Shown: positions 1 to 8,594, counted from the first letter of the stretch. The stretch is DNA of 64,000 nucleotides from Phaeospirillum tilakii (GCF_042683125.1 NZ_JBHUIY010000003.1:133534-197533), one strand, 5' to 3'. Notes: generated by a model not told the origin, from the letters alone. A program made the numbers and translations.

Positions 1-336
1 GATCCGCGCCGGGCGCTGTCCTGCCTGGAAATGGGCTGCTACATGCGCTCGCAATTGCTGCGCGACGCCGATTGGGCCGGAATGGCGCACGGAGTCGAAA
101 TCCGGGTACCGCTGGTCGATACCGCCCTGCTCGGCGCGGTGCTGCGGATCGGCGCCGCCAGCGGCCAGTTGCCGGACAAGGCGGCGATGGCCGCCTGCGC
201 CGCCCCGCCGCTGCCGGCGGCGCTGCTGACCCGGCCCAAGACCGGCTTCTCGGTGCCGGTGGCGCGCTGGCTGGGCGAATCCTCGCTGCGCGGCTGGGCC
301 GGACGGGTCCACCGCGCCCAGGTCGCCGCGTCATGA
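1..336 (+). CDS. Asparagine-synthase-type amidotransferase, C-terminal end (5' end outside window)
   Basis: The open frame enters from the left edge and ends at 334-336; about 111 residues are visible. The stretch around DADWAGMAHGVEIRVPLVD and the later K-TGFSVPVARW are typical of the C-terminal synthetase domain of glutamine-hydrolysing asparagine synthases, which amidate aspartate or, in polysaccharide and peptide clusters, other carboxylates. The stop codon overlaps the start of the deacetylase gene (ATGA), so the two are probably translated together. Linkage to a polysaccharide deacetylase suggests a surface-polysaccharide cluster rather than amino-acid metabolism, but that is inference; the catalytic N-terminal glutaminase domain lies outside the window. 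Confidence 0.85.
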   Translation, partial: DPRRALSCLEMGCYMRSQLLRDADWAGMAHGVEIRVPLVDTALLGAVLRIGAASGQLPDKAAMAACAAPPLPAALLTRPKTGFSVPVARWLGESSLRGWAGRVHRAQVAAS

Positions 337-1148
337 GCCGGCGCGACCGCCTCGCCGCGCTGATCCTGCCGGAAGTCCGGCTGTGGCGCCGGCTCGCGCC
401 CGGCGGCTTCCGCATCCTGCTGCTGCACGACGTGCCGCCGGCCCAGCGCCCGGTGCTGGCGCGGATCCTCGGTGATCTCGCCGCCGCCGGCCGTCTGATC
501 GGCCCGGCCGAGGCCGAAACGCTGCTTGACGGTGCCGCGCCGCCGCCCGGCCCGCCGCCGCTGCTGGTCAGCTTCGATGACGGCTTCGCCTCCAACCGAA
601 TCGTCGCCGAGTCGATCCTGGCGCCGCTGGGGATCCGGGCGCTGCTGTTCGTTTGCCCCGGCCTGATCGAGCTGGCCCCGGCCGAACAGGCGGCCGCCGT
701 CGCCGCCAACGTCCTGCGCGGCCAGCGCCCCGCGCCCGAGCCGCTGCTGGGCTGGGACGAGCTCGCCGCCCTGGCCGCCGCCGGACACGTCATCGCCAAC
801 CATACCCTGACCCATCCCCGCCTCGCCGGCCTGTCCCCCGCCCGCCTCGCCGACGAGATCGGCGGCGGCGCCGACCTGCTGGCCCGCCGGCTCGGCCCCA
901 GCGCGTGGTTCGCCTTTCCGTTCGGCGATGTCGGTTCGATCGATTCCGCCGCTTTCGCCGAGATCGGCCGCCATCACCGCTTCTGCCGCTCCGGCGTGCG
1001 CGGCGGCAATGACGCGACCACCCCGAAGCTGGCGCTGCGGGCCGACCATCTCGACCTCGCCGCCGCCCCGGCCTGGCAGGCGCTGACCCTGGCCGGCGGG
1101 CTTGATCCGGCCTATCGCGCGGCGCGGAAGCGGCTCGATCGCCTGTGA
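333..1148 (+). CDS. Polysaccharide deacetylase (NodB-type)
   Basis: 271 residues from the ATG that overlaps the previous stop. NodB-fold motifs are visible in order: SFDDGF (metal-binding and catalytic Asp pair, about residue 85), the NHTLTH segment that supplies the two metal-binding histidines, and FAFPFGD further on. Members remove N- or O-acetyl groups from polysaccharides or chitin-like polymers. No signal peptide is obvious, so it may act on a cytoplasmic or membrane-attached intermediate. Being the last gene before a repeat element, it probably ends the polysaccharide operon that enters from the left. The substrate cannot be told. Confidence 0.9.
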   Translation: MSRRDRLAALILPEVRLWRRLAPGGFRILLLHDVPPAQRPVLARILGDLAAAGRLIGPAEAETLLDGAAPPPGPPPLLVSFDDGFASNRIVAESILAPLGIRALLFVCPGLIELAPAEQAAAVAANVLRGQRPAPEPLLGWDELAALAAAGHVIANHTLTHPRLAGLSPARLADEIGGGADLLARRLGPSAWFAFPFGDVGSIDSAAFAEIGRHHRFCRSGVRGGNDATTPKLALRADHLDLAAAPAWQALTLAGGLDPAYRAARKRLDRL

Positions 1149-1149
1149 T

Positions 1150-1197
1150 GTGGGCTCCGCCCACACCCGCCAAGGGCCGCCAGGCCCTTGGATCCCT
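1150..1197 (+). repeat. REP-like element, type A, forward
   Basis: First copy of a family that recurs through the window. Type A has two hairpins in fixed order: a short one (here GTGGGCTCCGCCCAC, elsewhere GCGGGCTCTGCCCGC), the spacer ACCCGC, a second hairpin built on CAAGGGCC...GGCCCTTG, then GGATCCC or GGAACCC. 'Forward' means this order on the plus strand. This copy starts right after the deacetylase stop codon and faces the reverse copy at 1219-1313, forming a pair. Confidence 0.85.
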
Positions 1198-1218
1198 TTC
1201 CCTGTCCTTCGCGCGGCA

Positions 1219-1313
1219 AACGCCCGCGCCCAAGCTGACCGGCCTTTCCGTGCCCGACCATCAATGGGTTCCAAGGGCCGTGCGGCCCTTGGCGGGTGCG
1301 GGCAGAGCCCGCG
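1219..1313 (-). repeat. REP-like element, type A, reverse, with extended flank
   Basis: Reverse copy (CAAGGGCC-type hairpin first, then GCGGGCAGAGCCCGC). It is preceded by about 45 further bases, starting AACGCCCGCGCCCAAGCTGAC, that recur almost unchanged before the copy at 11843-11937. The two long copies match over about 95 bases with only a few differences by eye. Confidence 0.85.
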
Positions 1314-1428
1314 CGTCTCGCCCCGACAAATCAAGGCGTTAGCGGATTCACGCGCCGATGGCTCTTCCCCCTCCGCGCGGTCATGCTATAGTTCGCCGCC
1401 GCCTTTTCCCCACCGCCGCCGAGTGTCC

Positions 1429-2358
1429 ATGCGCCCTGTATCCGCCTCCGCTCCGCCCGCGCGCTTCATCGGTCGGCCGCTCTGTGCCGCGATCGGGCTC
1501 GGCCTGCTGTTCGCCGTCGCCGCCTGCGCCGAAAAGAAGGAGGAGTACGTCGAGAAGCCGGTCGAGGAGTTGTACAACAACGCCATGGACCTGATGGACA
1601 AGGACGAGTACCAGCGGGCGGCGAAGCAGTTCGACGAGGTCGATCGCCAGCATCCCTACTCGGCCTGGGCGACCAAGGCGCAGTTGATGGCGGCCTATGC
1701 GCTGTATGCCCGCAACAAATACGATGACGCCCTGCCCGCGCTCGACCGCTTCATCCAGCTTCACCCGGGCAACAAGGATGCCGGCTACGCCTATTATCTG
1801 AAGGCGCTGTGCTATTACGAGCAGATCACCGACGTCGGCCGCGACCAGAAAATGACCGAGCAGGCGCTGAAATCGTTGCAGGAAGTGGTCGATCGCTTCC
1901 CCAGCAGCGTCTATGCCCGCGATTCGCGGCTCAAGATCGACCTCGCCCGCGACCACATGGCCGGCAAGGAAATGGCGATCGGGCGCTATTACCTCGACAC
2001 CAAGCAATATCTCGCCGCGCTCAACCGCTTCAAGCTGGTGACCGAGCAGTACCAGACCACCAGCCACGTCCCCGAGGCGCTGCACCGGATGGTCGAGATC
2101 TACACCATCCTCGGCCTCGACGCCGAGGCGCAGCGCAGCGCCGCGGTGCTGGGCCACAATTTCCCCGGCTCCGACTGGTACCAGGACAGCTACGCCATCG
2201 CCGCCCATGGCGATTTCGACCCGTCGAAGCGGCGCCAGGATCTGTCCTGGTACAATTTCTGGTCGGACCGCCCGACCACCAAGGCGCCGCCACCGCCCAC
2301 CGCCGACGATCCGGCCAAGACCAGCGGCGGCTGGTTCAACTGGGCCAAGTTCTGGTAA
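1429..2358 (+). CDS. bamD: Outer membrane assembly lipoprotein BamD
   Basis: 309 residues. The start chosen is the ATG at 1429, because the frame upstream runs through the repeat element and carries no conserved sequence. It begins with a lipoprotein signal ending VAAC with the lipidated Cys at about residue 33, followed by TPR-like repeats (YNNAMDLMDKDEYQRAAKQF, then similar helical pairs) characteristic of BamD/ComL. BamD is the essential lipoprotein partner of BamA in beta-barrel insertion at the outer membrane. The C-terminus has a Pro/Lys-rich tail ending WFNWAKFW. A TATAGT at 1387-1392 could be its -10 element, though no good -35 is seen. recN follows after four bases. Confidence 0.95.
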   Translation: MRPVSASAPPARFIGRPLCAAIGLGLLFAVAACAEKKEEYVEKPVEELYNNAMDLMDKDEYQRAAKQFDEVDRQHPYSAWATKAQLMAAYALYARNKYDDALPALDRFIQLHPGNKDAGYAYYLKALCYYEQITDVGRDQKMTEQALKSLQEVVDRFPSSVYARDSRLKIDLARDHMAGKEMAIGRYYLDTKQYLAALNRFKLVTEQYQTTSHVPEALHRMVEIYTILGLDAEAQRSAAVLGHNFPGSDWYQDSYAIAAHGDFDPSKRRQDLSWYNFWSDRPTTKAPPPPTADDPAKTSGGWFNWAKFW

Positions 2359-2362
2359 GGCG

Positions 2363-4027
2363 ATGCTGGCGTCGCTCGCCATTCGCGACATCGTCCTGAT
2401 CGAGCGCCTCGATCTGACCCTGGCGCCCGGTCTGGCGGTGTTCACCGGCGAAACCGGCGCCGGCAAGTCGATCCTGCTCGATTCGCTCGGGCTCGCGCTG
2501 GGAGCGCGGGCCGAGGCCGGGCTGGTGCGCCACGGCGCCGCCCAGGGCTCGGTGATCGCCGCCTTCGACCTGCCGCCCGACCATCCCGCCCGCGCCTCGC
2601 TGGCCGAAGCCGGGCTCGGCGGCGATGACGGCCTGCTGCTGCGCCGGGTGGTCACCGCCGATGGCCGCTCCCGCGCCTTCCTCAACGACCAGCCGGTCAG
2701 CCTCGCTTTGCTGCGGCGGATCGCCGGGCAATTGGTCGAGATCCATGGCCAGTTCGAAAGCCACGGCCTGCTCGACCCCACCACCCATCTCGGCGTGCTC
2801 GACGCCTTCGCCGGGCTCGGCGCCAGCCGTGCCGCCGTCACCACCGCCTGGGAAGCCTGGCGCGCCGCCAGCGCCGCCCGGGCCGAGGCCGAGGCCAGCC
2901 AGGCCCAGGCCCGCGCCGAGGAGGAAACGCTGCGGGCGGTGGTCGAGGATCTCGCCACGCTCGATCCCCGCCCGGGCGAGGAAGCCGAACTGGCCCGCGA
3001 CCGCACCCTGCTGATGCAGGGCGAAAAGCTGGTCGAGGCGATGAACGCCGCCCAGGCCGCCCTGGTGCGCAACGGCGATGTCGAGGCCAGCCTGCGCGCC
3101 GCCCGCCGCGCCCTGGAACGGGTGGCGGAACGGGCCGAGGGCCGGCTCGATGCGGTGATCGCCGCCCTCGACCGCGCCGAGATCGAAGCGGCCGAGGCGG
3201 TCACCGCGCTGGAACGGGCCTCGACCGGGCTCGACCTCGACCCGCGCCGGCTGGAAACGGTCGAGGAACGCCTGTTCGCCCTGCGCGGCGCGGCCCGGCG
3301 CCATGGCGTCGCGGTCGATGACCTGTCCGAACTGCGCCAGCGTCTCTCCGCCCGGCTCGACCAGCTGGAGGATGGCGGCAGCAGCCTCGCCCGCCTCGCC
3401 GCCGCCGAGGAGCAGGCCCGCGCCGCCTATCTGACCGCCGCCCGCGCTTTGTCCAAGGCCCGCGCCAAGGCCGCGCGCGGCCTCGACAAGGCGGTAGCGG
3501 CCGAACTGCCGCCGCTCAAGCTCGAAAAAGCCACCTTCCGCACCCGGGTGGTGGCCGAGGAGGAACGCGGCTGGGGGCCCGACGGGCTCGACGCGGTGAC
3601 GTTCGAGGTGGCGACCAATCCCGGCAGCCCGCCCGGACCGCTGGCCCGCATCGCCTCCGGCGGCGAACTGGCGCGGTTCATGCTGGCGCTGAAGGTGGTG
3701 CTGGCGCGCGGCGCGCCCACCGCCACCATCGTGTTCGACGAGGTCGATGCCGGCATCGGCGGCGCGGTGGCGGCGGCGGTGGGCGAACGCCTCGCCCGGT
3801 TGGCCACCGATCTTCAGGTGCTGGTGGTGACCCATTCGCCCCAGGTCGCGGCACGCGGCCAGCACCATTTCCGCGTCGCCAAGCACAGCCGGGGCGCCGT
3901 CACCGTCACCGGGGTCGAACCGCTGGCGGCCGCGGACCGGCGCGAGGAGATCGCCCGCATGCTGGCCGGCGAAACCGTTACCGATCCCGCCCGCGCCGCC
4001 GCCGAAGCCCTGCTGGCGGCACGGTAG
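2363..4027 (+). CDS. recN: DNA repair protein RecN
   Basis: 554 residues, normal for the family. SMC-like ATPase that helps process double-strand breaks. Visible features: Walker A GETGAGKS at residues 29-36, the Q/E motif region EIHGQFE, a long Ala/Glu-rich coiled-coil middle, the ABC signature ASGGELARFMLALK, Walker B TIVFDEVDAGIGG and a late VTHSPQVAA histidine loop. The ATG at 2363 lies four bases after bamD, so both genes are probably in one transcript; bamD-recN linkage is common in alphaproteobacteria. Confidence 0.97.
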   Translation: MLASLAIRDIVLIERLDLTLAPGLAVFTGETGAGKSILLDSLGLALGARAEAGLVRHGAAQGSVIAAFDLPPDHPARASLAEAGLGGDDGLLLRRVVTADGRSRAFLNDQPVSLALLRRIAGQLVEIHGQFESHGLLDPTTHLGVLDAFAGLGASRAAVTTAWEAWRAASAARAEAEASQAQARAEEETLRAVVEDLATLDPRPGEEAELARDRTLLMQGEKLVEAMNAAQAALVRNGDVEASLRAARRALERVAERAEGRLDAVIAALDRAEIEAAEAVTALERASTGLDLDPRRLETVEERLFALRGAARRHGVAVDDLSELRQRLSARLDQLEDGGSSLARLAAAEEQARAAYLTAARALSKARAKAARGLDKAVAAELPPLKLEKATFRTRVVAEEERGWGPDGLDAVTFEVATNPGSPPGPLARIASGGELARFMLALKVVLARGAPTATIVFDEVDAGIGGAVAAAVGERLARLATDLQVLVVTHSPQVAARGQHHFRVAKHSRGAVTVTGVEPLAAADRREEIARMLAGETVTDPARAAAEALLAAR

Positions 4028-4075
4028 CGCGCGGGCTCTGCCCGCGACCCGCCGGGGCGATGCCCCGGACCCCCT
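4028..4075 (+). repeat. REP-like element, type B, forward
   Basis: Directly abuts the recN stop codon. The first hairpin is GCGGGCTCTGCCCGC as in type A, but the second is built on GGGGCGATGCCCC followed by GGACCCCC. I call this variant type B. Confidence 0.8.
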
Positions 4076-4148
4076 TTGTTTTCATCGTCTGCTTGCGGGA
4101 GGGGGGGATCGGGTCCCGGCTAGGGCCTGTCGGCACCGGCCGGCGGCT

Positions 4149-4403
4149 TCAGGACGCGCCGTGGGACTCGTCCTTGCGTTCGACGTGCAGATGGAAGCAG
4201 GACAGGCACCACAGCACCGGCGCCACCACCCGTTCACGGCTGACCCGGTGCGGGGTCTTGCGGCCGCATTCCGGGCAGTGGACATGTTCGATGCCATCGG
4301 GGGCCAATGCCGAGGCGGGGGCCGGGCCGGGGGTGGGGAAGGCGGAGGTGGAAACGCTGACCATGGGAACCGTTCGTGTCAAATCGTTGGTCGTGGCGGA
4401 CAT
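4149..4403 (-). CDS. Small zinc-ribbon protein of unknown function
   Basis: 84 residues from the ATG at 4403; an internal ATG at 4364 is an alternative start. The N-terminal half is low-complexity Ser/Thr/Pro/Ala. The C-terminal half has a four-cysteine zinc-ribbon pattern, CPECGRK...WCLSC, followed by a His/Lys/Glu tail. I do not recognise a named family. It lies between recN and rho, on the same strand as rho and downstream of it, but the rho terminator hairpin separates the two. The paired CxxC motifs support a real gene; an RNA- or DNA-associated role would be inference. Confidence 0.6.
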   Translation of the reverse strand: MSATTNDLTRTVPMVSVSTSAFPTPGPAPASALAPDGIEHVHCPECGRKTPHRVSRERVVAPVLWCLSCFHLHVERKDESHGAS

Positions 4404-4506
4404 ATAGGCCCACCCCGGCGCATTTTCATGCCCGGTGGTGTGAAATTTTTTGGCTGTGAAGGAAATCTTCCAGGGACCTGGCCTGGACCGGGTGGCGGCG
4501 GCCGCC

Positions 4507-4549
4507 ACAAAAGCCGAGGGAGGAAAGCCGCCATGGCGGCTCTCCTCCC
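4507..4549 (-). terminator. Hairpin downstream of rho, probable terminator
   Basis: On the minus strand, 15 bases after the rho stop, GGGAGGA pairs with TCCTCCC, then after one mismatch AGCCGC pairs with GCGGCT around a CATG loop. A short TTTT follows six bases later. Stem and position fit intrinsic termination; the U-run is weak. Confidence 0.55.
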
Positions 4550-4563
4550 GGCCGGAAACAGGA

Positions 4564-5820
4564 TCAGGAATTCATCGCGTCGAAGAAATCGGCGTTGTTC
4601 TTCGAGTGCTTCAGCTTGTCGACCAGGAATTCCATCGCATCGACCACGCCCATCGGCATCAGGATGCGGCGCAGCACCCACATCTTCGACAGGATGCCCT
4701 TCTCGACCAGCAATTCTTCCTTGCGGGTGCCCGACTTGGTGATGTCGATCGCCGGGAAGGTCCGCTTGTCGCTCAGCTTGCGGTCGAGGATAATTTCCGA
4801 ATTGCCGGTGCCCTTGAACTCTTCGAAGATCACCTCGTCCATGCGCGAGCCGGTATCGATCAGGGCGGTGGCGATGATCGACAGCGAGCCACCCTCTTCG
4901 ATGTTGCGGGCGGCACCGAAGAAACGCTTCGGCCGTTGCAGGGCGTTGGCATCGACACCGCCGGTCAGCACCTTGCCCGAGCTGGGCACCACGGTGTTGT
5001 AGGCGCGGGCAAGGCGGGTGATCGAATCGAGCAGGATCACCACGTCGCGCTTGTGTTCGACCAGCCGCTTGGCCTTCTCCAGCACCATTTCGGTGACCTG
5101 GACGTGGCGCGAGGCCGGCTCGTCGAAGGTCGAGCTGATCACCTCGCCCTTGACCGACCGCGCCATGTCGGTGACTTCCTCGGGGCGCTCGTCGATCAGC
5201 AGGACGATCAGATAGACTTCGGGGTGATTGGCGGAAATGGCGTGGGCCATGTTCTGCAACATCACCGTCTTGCCGGTGCGCGGCGGGGCGACGATCAGGG
5301 CGCGCTGGCCCTTGCCGATCGGCGCGACCAGATCGATCACCCGGGTGGTGAGATCCTTCTTGGTCGGATCGTCGATCTCGAGCCGCAGCTTCTCTTCCGG
5401 ATAAAGCGGGGTCAGATTGTCGAAATTGATCCGGTGCCGCACGTTTTCCGGCGGCTCGAAATTGATCGAATTGACCTTGAGCAGCGCGAAATAGCGTTCG
5501 CCGTCCTTGGGCGAGCGGATCTGGCCCTCGACGGTGTCGCCGGTGCGCAGGCCGAAGCGGCGCACCTGGCTCGGGCTGACATAGATGTCATCGGGACCCG
5601 GCAGATAATTCGCTTCCGGGCTGCGCAGAAAACCGAATCCGTCCTGAAGAATCTCCAGCACGCCGTCGCCGTAGATCGGGGTGTCGTTGTCGGCGAGCTG
5701 CTTGAGGATCGCGAACATCATGTCCTGCTTGCGCAGGGTGCTGGCGTTCTCGATCTCGAGCTCCTCGGCAAACGCCAACAGCTCGGCGGGAGACTTCTTT
5801 TTCAGGTCCTGAAGATGCAT
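4564..5820 (-). CDS. rho: Transcription termination factor Rho
   Basis: 418 residues, full length. N-terminal helical part, then the primary RNA-binding cold-shock-like domain (GFGFLR at about residues 61-66), then the RecA-like ATPase: Walker A APPRTGKT at 178-185, the conserved LIDERPEEVTDM segment, and DSITRLARAYN. Rho is the hexameric RNA helicase that ends transcription. The leader upstream (5821-6000) is long and C-rich on the transcribed strand, as expected if Rho attenuates its own gene; that regulation is inferred from other bacteria. It is the outermost of the minus-strand genes that run away from the origin. Confidence 0.98.
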   Translation of the reverse strand: MHLQDLKKKSPAELLAFAEELEIENASTLRKQDMMFAILKQLADNDTPIYGDGVLEILQDGFGFLRSPEANYLPGPDDIYVSPSQVRRFGLRTGDTVEGQIRSPKDGERYFALLKVNSINFEPPENVRHRINFDNLTPLYPEEKLRLEIDDPTKKDLTTRVIDLVAPIGKGQRALIVAPPRTGKTVMLQNMAHAISANHPEVYLIVLLIDERPEEVTDMARSVKGEVISSTFDEPASRHVQVTEMVLEKAKRLVEHKRDVVILLDSITRLARAYNTVVPSSGKVLTGGVDANALQRPKRFFGAARNIEEGGSLSIIATALIDTGSRMDEVIFEEFKGTGNSEIILDRKLSDKRTFPAIDITKSGTRKEELLVEKGILSKMWVLRRILMPMGVVDAMEFLVDKLKHSKNNADFFDAMNS

Positions 5821-6057
5821 CGAATCAGTATCCGTTCAAATGCCTTGGAGCGGATCGGCATCGGTCCGAGAAGAAGGGCGGACAGGATGGGTCTCGGGCC
5901 GGGAAGCCGGAAGCTGGGCCGGTCGGATCCGGCAAGGGGCGGGACGGGTAGGAAAAGGCCGGGGCGGATAAGCGAGCCCGGGCGCTGGCTCATCCTTTAG
6001 CTAAACGCCGCCCGTCTGTCAAATCCGATGTGGCGGCTCGGCGGGGCGGCGCGCGGG
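5821..6057. other. rho leader region without genes
   Basis: About 240 bases between rho and the hemJ-side hairpin. On the minus strand it is rich in C and poor in G over the rho-proximal part, compatible with a Rho-binding leader. I see no open frame worth calling and no riboswitch-like fold. Confidence 0.4.
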
Positions 6058-6080
6058 GGCCGGGGCGGCTGGCCCCGGCC
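6058..6080 (-). terminator. Strong GC hairpin after hemJ
   Basis: A perfect nine-base-pair stem, GGCCGGGGC with GCCCCGGCC, and a five-base loop lie 15 bases downstream of the hemJ stop on the minus strand. No T-run follows, so it may protect the 3' end or pause polymerase rather than terminate alone. Confidence 0.5.
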
Positions 6081-6094
6081 CGGCCGGCGGATCC

Positions 6095-6532
6095 CTACCA
6101 GGGTTTGACGATCACCATGATGACGATGACGATCATCAGCAGCGTCGGCACCTCGTTGAGAACGCGGAAGAACTTCTCCGGCCGGGTGTTGCGGTCGGCG
6201 GCGAAATCGTTCTTGCAGCGGATCAGGAACAGGTGCGACGCGGTCATCGCCACCACCATCGCCAGTTTGACGTGAAACCACGGCTGGCTGAACATGCCGT
6301 ACTCGATCGCGATCCACAGGCCGAGCACCCAGCTCACCACCATCGCCGGCGTCATGATCGCCTTCAGCAGGCGGCGTTCCATGATCTTGAACTTCTCCGA
6401 AGCCTCGGAGCCCTTCTCGACCTGGGTGTGATAGACGAACAGGCGGGGCAGATAGAGCATCCCCGCCATCCACGACAGCACGGCGATGACGTGGATCGAC
6501 TTGACCCACAGATAGGCTTGACCGCTCAGCAT
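6095..6532 (-). CDS. hemJ: Protoporphyrinogen oxidase HemJ
   Basis: 145 residues from ATG at 6532. HemJ is the membrane-bound enzyme that oxidises protoporphyrinogen IX to protoporphyrin IX in most alphaproteobacteria. The expected four hydrophobic segments are visible (YLWVKSIHVIAVLSWMAGML, ...PAMVVSWVLGLWIA..., ...VKLAMVVAMTASHLFL..., and the C-terminal IVIVIMVIV), with the His in KSIHV and the C-terminal KPW ending typical of the family. Its start overlaps the end of hemH by seven bases, so hemE-hemH-hemJ are probably one coupled operon. Confidence 0.95.
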   Translation of the reverse strand: MLSGQAYLWVKSIHVIAVLSWMAGMLYLPRLFVYHTQVEKGSEASEKFKIMERRLLKAIMTPAMVVSWVLGLWIAIEYGMFSQPWFHVKLAMVVAMTASHLFLIRCKNDFAADRNTRPEKFFRVLNEVPTLLMIVIVIMVIVKPW

Positions 6533-7554
6533 TGACAGCCCTTTCCAAGACAGGTGCGGCCCAGGGAACTGCAACCATCCTTGCCGGCGCCGGACTGGGG
6601 ATCGCGCACGACTTCGGCCAGGGCCTTGATGAACGAGGGATGGCAGCCGAGGGTCGGCACCCGGACATAGGCGGGAATGCCGAGCTGTTCGGCCTGCCGC
6701 CGGTATTCGATGTCGAGTTCGACCAGGGTTTCCGAATGTTCCGAAACGAAGGCGACCGGCACCACCACCACCGGCACCTTGTCGTGCCCGGCCCGCTCCA
6801 GCTCGCTTTCGATCGAGGGGCCGATCCATTCCATCGAGCCGACCCGGCTCTGATAGCACACGCTCCAGTCGAGATCGGCCAGCCCGGTGGCCTGGGCCAC
6901 CGCCTCGGTGGTCTGCTCGACCTGGCTCTGATAGGGATCGCCGCGGTCGATCATCTTCTTGGGCAGGCTGTGGGCCGAGAACAGCACCCGCGGCTTGCCG
7001 GCCTTTTCGGCCTCGGCATAGCCGGTGCGGACCAGATCGGCCAGCGCCGCGACCATGTGGCGCTGGGTCGGATAGCAGCAGGACAGCCGCGTCGGCGCGG
7101 TCATCCGCAGTTTTTTCGCCTGGGCCTGCCATTCGCCCAGCGAGGATCCCGCCGTGGTGGCGGAAAATTGCGGGTAAAGCGGCAACAGCACGACGTCGGT
7201 GGCGCCCCAGGCCTTGACGGACTCGACCGCCTCGCTGGTGAAGGGGTGCCAGTAGCGCATCGCGATGAAACAGCGATAGCCCGGGCCGAGCAGCAGTTCC
7301 AGATCCCGGGCCTGGGCCCGGGTCTGCTCGACCAGCGGCGAGCGGCCGCCGAGATTCGCGTAGATGTCGCGCGCGGTCGGCGCCCGCCGTTTCGAGATCA
7401 TCTTGGCGATCAGCCAGCGCAGGGGGGCCGGAACGTCAATGATCGCCCTGTCGTTGAACAGGTTGAACAAAAACGGCTCGACCGCCTCCGGACTGTCCGG
7501 ACCGCCAAGATTGAACAGAACGACGGCCGTTCTCGTGGCCGTGGGTTGGTTCAT
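6526..7554 (-). CDS. hemH: Ferrochelatase
   Basis: 342 residues. Inserts Fe2+ into protoporphyrin IX, the last step of protohaem synthesis. Family marks: VVLFNLGGPDSPE at the N-terminus, LPLYPQFSATT, the active-site FSAHSLPKK, and the FVSEHSETLVELDIEY region with the conserved His and Glu. The last 19 residues carry four cysteines (C-x6-C-x4-C-x-C). Some bacterial ferrochelatases bind a [2Fe-2S] cluster through C-terminal cysteines, so a cluster is plausible but unproven here. The start codon overlaps the hemE stop (TGATG), and hemJ follows with overlap. Confidence 0.96.
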   Translation of the reverse strand: MNQPTATRTAVVLFNLGGPDSPEAVEPFLFNLFNDRAIIDVPAPLRWLIAKMISKRRAPTARDIYANLGGRSPLVEQTRAQARDLELLLGPGYRCFIAMRYWHPFTSEAVESVKAWGATDVVLLPLYPQFSATTAGSSLGEWQAQAKKLRMTAPTRLSCCYPTQRHMVAALADLVRTGYAEAEKAGKPRVLFSAHSLPKKMIDRGDPYQSQVEQTTEAVAQATGLADLDWSVCYQSRVGSMEWIGPSIESELERAGHDKVPVVVVPVAFVSEHSETLVELDIEYRRQAEQLGIPAYVRVPTLGCHPSFIKALAEVVRDPQSGAGKDGCSSLGRTCLGKGCQC

Positions 7555-8594
7555 CAGCCTTTCCAGTTTTTGACCCGCTCGGCCAGCCGGGCGACATTTT
7601 CCGGCGGGGTCGGCGGCACGATGCCATGGCCGAGATTGAAGATGAACCGGCCCTTGCCCAGGGTGTTGAGCACCCGGTCGATCCCGGCGTCAAGCGCCTC
7701 GCCGCCCGCGACCAGCAGCAGCGGGTCGAGGTTGCCCTGCACGGTGCAGTGCGGTTGGAGTTCGGCCGCGGCCCAGGCCAGCGGCACCGAGGAATCGATC
7801 GACACGCCGTCAACCCCGGTTTCCTGCACGTATTTCTTGTAGAGGACGCCAGCACCACGCGGGAAGCCGATCACCGGAATGCCGGGACGTTCGGCACGGA
7901 TGCGCTCGACCAGGGTGCGGGTCGGCGCGATCACCCACTTGGCGAATTCCTCTTCCGGCAGGGCGCCGGCCCAGGTGTCGAAAATCTGGATCGCTTCGGC
8001 GCCGTTGTCGATCTGACGGATCAGATAATCGCCGGTGGCGCGCACCAGCAGATCCATCAGCCGGCCGAACAGCTCCGGCTGGGAGAACATCATCCCCTTG
8101 GCGTTGGGGAAGTCCTTCGAGCCGCTGCCCTCGATCATGTAGGTGGCGACGGTCCACGGCGCGCCGGAGAAGCCGATCAGCGCGGTGGTGGCCGGGATCG
8201 CCTTCGCCAGACCGGCGACGGTGGCGTAGACCGGAGCGAGATGCTGGTGGAAGCCCGCGAGGTCGAGCCGGTCAAGGTCCGCTGCTGAGCGAATCGCCGG
8301 CAGGACCGGACCTTCCCCTTCCTTGAAGGCGACCTTCTGTCCGAGCGCATCGGGGACCACCAGGATGTCGCTGAACAGAATCGCCGCGTCGAAGCCGTAG
8401 CGCCGCAGCGGTTGCAGGGTGACCTCGACCGCGAGGTCCGGCGTGTAACACAGGTCGAGGAAACTGCCCGCCTGAGTGCGCGTAGCGCGATATTCGGGCA
8501 GGTAGCGGCCGGCCTGACGCATCAGCCAGAACGGAGGCGGCGTGACGGTTTCACCGGCGAGGGCGCGCAGGAAGGGTTTGGATGTCTGGGACAC
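7554..8594 (-). CDS. hemE: Uroporphyrinogen decarboxylase
   Basis: 346 residues using the GTG at 8594; the frame continues upstream into the origin region but homology begins at SKPFLRALAGE. HemE decarboxylates the four acetate side chains of uroporphyrinogen III. Seen: the conserved FWLMRQAGRYLPEYR near the start, the FSDILV segment with the active-site Asp, GFSGAPWTVATYM and GFPRGAG. First gene of the hemE-hemH-hemJ operon. In Caulobacter, Rickettsia and other alphaproteobacteria hemE borders the replication origin, which matches the segment upstream. Confidence 0.97.
   Translation of the reverse strand: MSQTSKPFLRALAGETVTPPPFWLMRQAGRYLPEYRATRTQAGSFLDLCYTPDLAVEVTLQPLRRYGFDAAILFSDILVVPDALGQKVAFKEGEGPVLPAIRSAADLDRLDLAGFHQHLAPVYATVAGLAKAIPATTALIGFSGAPWTVATYMIEGSGSKDFPNAKGMMFSQPELFGRLMDLLVRATGDYLIRQIDNGAEAIQIFDTWAGALPEEEFAKWVIAPTRTLVERIRAERPGIPVIGFPRGAGVLYKKYVQETGVDGVSIDSSVPLAWAAAELQPHCTVQGNLDPLLLVAGGEALDAGIDRVLNTLGKGRFIFNLGHGIVPPTPPENVARLAERVKNWKG

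Noticed and set aside
39..1334. Long minus-strand open frame of 431 codons
   Set aside because: It lies opposite the deacetylase gene and the repeat elements, has Arg/Gly/Ala-rich composition typical of reverse frames in G+C-rich DNA, and shows no family motif.
1102..1428. Upstream extension of the bamD frame to 1102
   Set aside because: The extension is repeat DNA and intergenic sequence; the lipoprotein signal sets the start at 1429.
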